A DNA stretch of 64,000 nucleotides from CAISIP01 sp031396205 (GTDB taxonomy: Bacteria > Pseudomonadota > Gammaproteobacteria > Burkholderiales > Burkholderiaceae_C): assembly GCA_031396205.1 (NCBI GenBank), contig JANNKH010000096.1, forward strand, positions 61,047 to 125,046, given 5' to 3'. Position 1 is the stretch's first letter; each line of letters starts with the position of its first letter. Below the pieces are notes generated by a model that was given only the letters and a program-made list of their open reading frames with translations, was not told the origin of the DNA and did not search any database. Of the stretch, positions 62,739 through 64,000 are shown in pieces. The translations under genes and the position numbers were made by a program.

Positions 62739-63008
62739 AGGCGAAAAGCACTCCCGAATAGGCCATTTCCCGATGACTACGAAACAGCACCAGTTACAGA
62801 CGCGGCGGGACATCTCACCACCGACATCGAAGGGCGCCCACTCATTGCAGAGGTCATTGGAGGACGAAGAACTTTCATGGGCGTGGATGAGAGCGTCACG
62901 GGAGACACAGTTAACAGGGTTGCCGGCTCCCTTGGTGCGACGGTCTACCAAGCGCCACGAAGCGCAAAAGAGTTAGGCCGAGACGTAGGGGGCCACCGCG
63001 ACCATTGA
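62739..63008 (+). pseudogene. Coding-like fragment without a start
   Basis: An open frame of 89 codons between TGA 62736 and TGA 63006 has the flavour of a real protein (DIEGRPLIAEVIGGRRTF and AKELGRDVGGH), with a run of glycine and charged residues like large mobile-element proteins. There is no start codon with a ribosome site near its beginning. Whether it is a remnant or chance is not certain. Confidence 0.3.
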
Positions 63009-63188
63009 AAGTCGCCGGTTGAACCGAGGCCGGAACCGGGAAATGATGGCAAATTGCCGATGGGTGTCGGCGGCTGACCGGGAGATTCACCTTTTAATAA
63101 CGGCGGGAAACAGTAGCGGGGCCGGAATCAGCGTCTAAAGTAGAGCGAAATAAATGGTTGCGACTGCCGGAAACCGGGAAACTTGGGT

Positions 63189-63533
63189 TCAACACTGGCC
63201 AGAAATGGATGGACCGCCCGGAACAGCGCTGAAGCGCAATAGCCGTTGCTGCATATTGCCGATTGGCAGAAAAGGTGGGTATGTAACAGTGGCTTCAATT
63301 TCAACGGGCTCGCCCACTGTTGGATTCATAGTGCCCGCGCTAATGTTCACAACATCGGGAAACGAGAGCGGCTTGAACCATTGCTGACCGGCATCGGCAC
63401 CGATCGGATACAAATTTACATAGGATTCAAGGGGCGACTGCCCATTGTTAGTCCAAGTCTCCGGCACAAATCCGGCGCTCGCGTTGCTAAAGCACATCAG
63501 CATTGCGATAGACGTCAACACGTTCTTAATCAT
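63189..63533 (-). CDS. Secreted hypothetical protein, 114 aa
   Basis: Signal peptide MIKNVLTSIAMLMCFSNASA, then GFVPETWTNNGQSPLESYVN and a small domain ending SISGQC. AAGGGA precedes the start. No domain recognised. It may be the broken N-terminal part of a longer secreted protein whose PEP-CTERM remnant lies downstream on the same strand at 62497-62640; the 570 bp between them holds no joining frame. Confidence 0.5.
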   Translation of the reverse strand: MIKNVLTSIAMLMCFSNASAGFVPETWTNNGQSPLESYVNLYPIGADAGQQWFKPLSFPDVVNISAGTMNPTVGEPVEIEATVTYPPFLPIGNMQQRLLRFSAVPGGPSISGQC

Positions 63534-63642
63534 TTCCCATCCCTTGTTTATGCGTTGATAGTAGTTGACTACAGACCATCAAGGGAAGTGCTGCTGCTTT
63601 GATGCCGAACGATGGCGACACGGTACAAAAAGCTGTACTGGC

Positions 63643-63662
63643 GGCTACATGGTGGCTACATG
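63643..63662. repeat. Direct repeat GGCTACATG next to tRNA-Thr
   Basis: GGCTACATG occurs at 63643-63651 and 63654-63662, an 11-bp step. It lies 58 bp from the 3' end of the tRNA gene. It could be an arm-type integrase site of the decayed element, but this is guesswork. Confidence 0.35.
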
Positions 63663-63719
63663 ACCACAAAAGAAAAAGAGCTTGCTACCATTTTCATAGT
63701 GACAAACCCTTATTCAGTT

Positions 63720-63795
63720 TGGTGCCGGAGAGATGAATCGAACACCCGACCTTCTCATTACGAATGAGCTGCTCTACCGACTGAGCTACACCGGC
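63720..63795 (-). tRNA. tRNA-Thr (anticodon CGT)
   Basis: 76 bp including CCA (63720-63722). The 5' half begins GCCGGTGTAGCTCAGTCGG, with anticodon loop TTCGTAA and T loop TTCGATT. Acceptor stem pairs except for U6-U67. The D loop and T arm are normal. A TATAAT is upstream at 63805-63810. tRNA genes are common integration sites, and the decayed element lies on its 3' side. Confidence 0.93.
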
Positions 63796-63804
63796 GAAGG
63801 CGCG

Positions 63805-63810
63805 ATTATA
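63805..63810 (-). promoter_or_regulatory. TATAAT -10 element of tRNA-Thr
   Basis: TATAAT on the minus strand, nine bases before the tRNA 5' end. No clear -35 hexamer at 17 bp. Just upstream (63824-63836) GGGCGATTCGCCC is a palindrome, which could be a discriminator or the end of another gene. Confidence 0.5.
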
Positions 63811-64000
63811 GCCCGACCCTTTTGGGCGATTCGCCCGTTGCCGGCCAGCGCAGGCGCGTTCATTGCCGGTCTGCGGACCCTGATTTTCCGGTTGGCCTTG
63901 GCCGCACAGGCGCGGCCAAGGCCGGGAGTTCTCCGGCGTCGCCGCCATCGGCTCAGCGTGGCACGACTGCAGTTGCGGCATGCCATGCGATGACGTGCTC
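63811..64000. other. Right end of the window, nothing supported
   Basis: 190 bp upstream of the tRNA. Open frames run through on both strands, but none has a start with a ribosome site and none shows a known motif. Confidence 0.4.

Noticed and set aside
1..64000. CRISPR arrays, rRNA operons and complete insertion sequences
   Set aside because: No regularly spaced repeats, no rRNA-like sequence and no intact transposase were seen.

Overview
The window looks like a chromosome segment of a high-GC betaproteobacterium of the Burkholderiales, probably Comamonadaceae-like. This is inferred from GC-rich codon use, protein style, a PEP-CTERM sorting-signal remnant and a tRNA-Thr(CGT). No 16S gene is present, so the genus is not fixed. 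Nearly all the DNA is ordinary chromosomal coding sequence; only the last 2.4 kb looks decayed and mobile.

The first 29 kb is mostly a purine catabolism region. Three base deaminases (8-oxoguanine, adenine, guanine) feed oxopurines to xanthine dehydrogenase (xdhA, xdhB, with xdhC apart). Urate is opened by the membrane-bound, cytochrome-c-tailed urate oxidase PuuD. HIU hydrolase (uraH) follows, then a UraD-AllC fusion and the PuuE allantoinase. An M20 hydrolase and a glycerate kinase are placed to handle later steps. A BMP-type ABC transporter (ATPase, two permeases, one lipoprotein binding protein) and a second, orphan binding protein probably import purines or nucleosides. A GntR/FCD regulator is divergent from uraH, and a 16-bp sequence with a TGTATACA core is identical in front of uraH and puuD. 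LysR and Crp/Fnr regulators flank xdhAB. A ureidoglycolate lyase is not visible here.

From 29 to 37 kb are housekeeping genes: dcd, pcp, a YpfJ-type zinc protease, rhlE, apaH, a CorC/HlyC-type protein, an ElyC-like protein and a PPi-type phosphofructokinase. From 37 to 45 kb is a probable methylamine or betaine catabolism locus: a non-pyrrolysine MttB-family protein, two divergent FAD/GcvT-type dehydrogenases and an XRE-cupin regulator, with a structured intergenic promoter. One dehydrogenase carries an in-frame insert that resembles a dispersed repeat.

From 45 to 61 kb are envelope and miscellaneous genes: an EEP-family phosphatase, clsB, a YbhN-like protein, an MscS channel, a truncated DUF2254 gene, an MlrC-like peptidase, an SDR, an unrecognised 309-aa protein, a DUF457 protein, YceH, an untracked 51-aa acidic protein with a perfect ribosome binding site, an exported MsrB, and a GyrI-like protein that seems to start at CTG. 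From 61.3 to 63.7 kb, beside tRNA-Thr, is a decayed integrative element: integrase remnants, a HigBA-like toxin-antitoxin pair whose toxin frame is joined across the -1 slippery heptamer A_AAA_AAG, and broken fragments.
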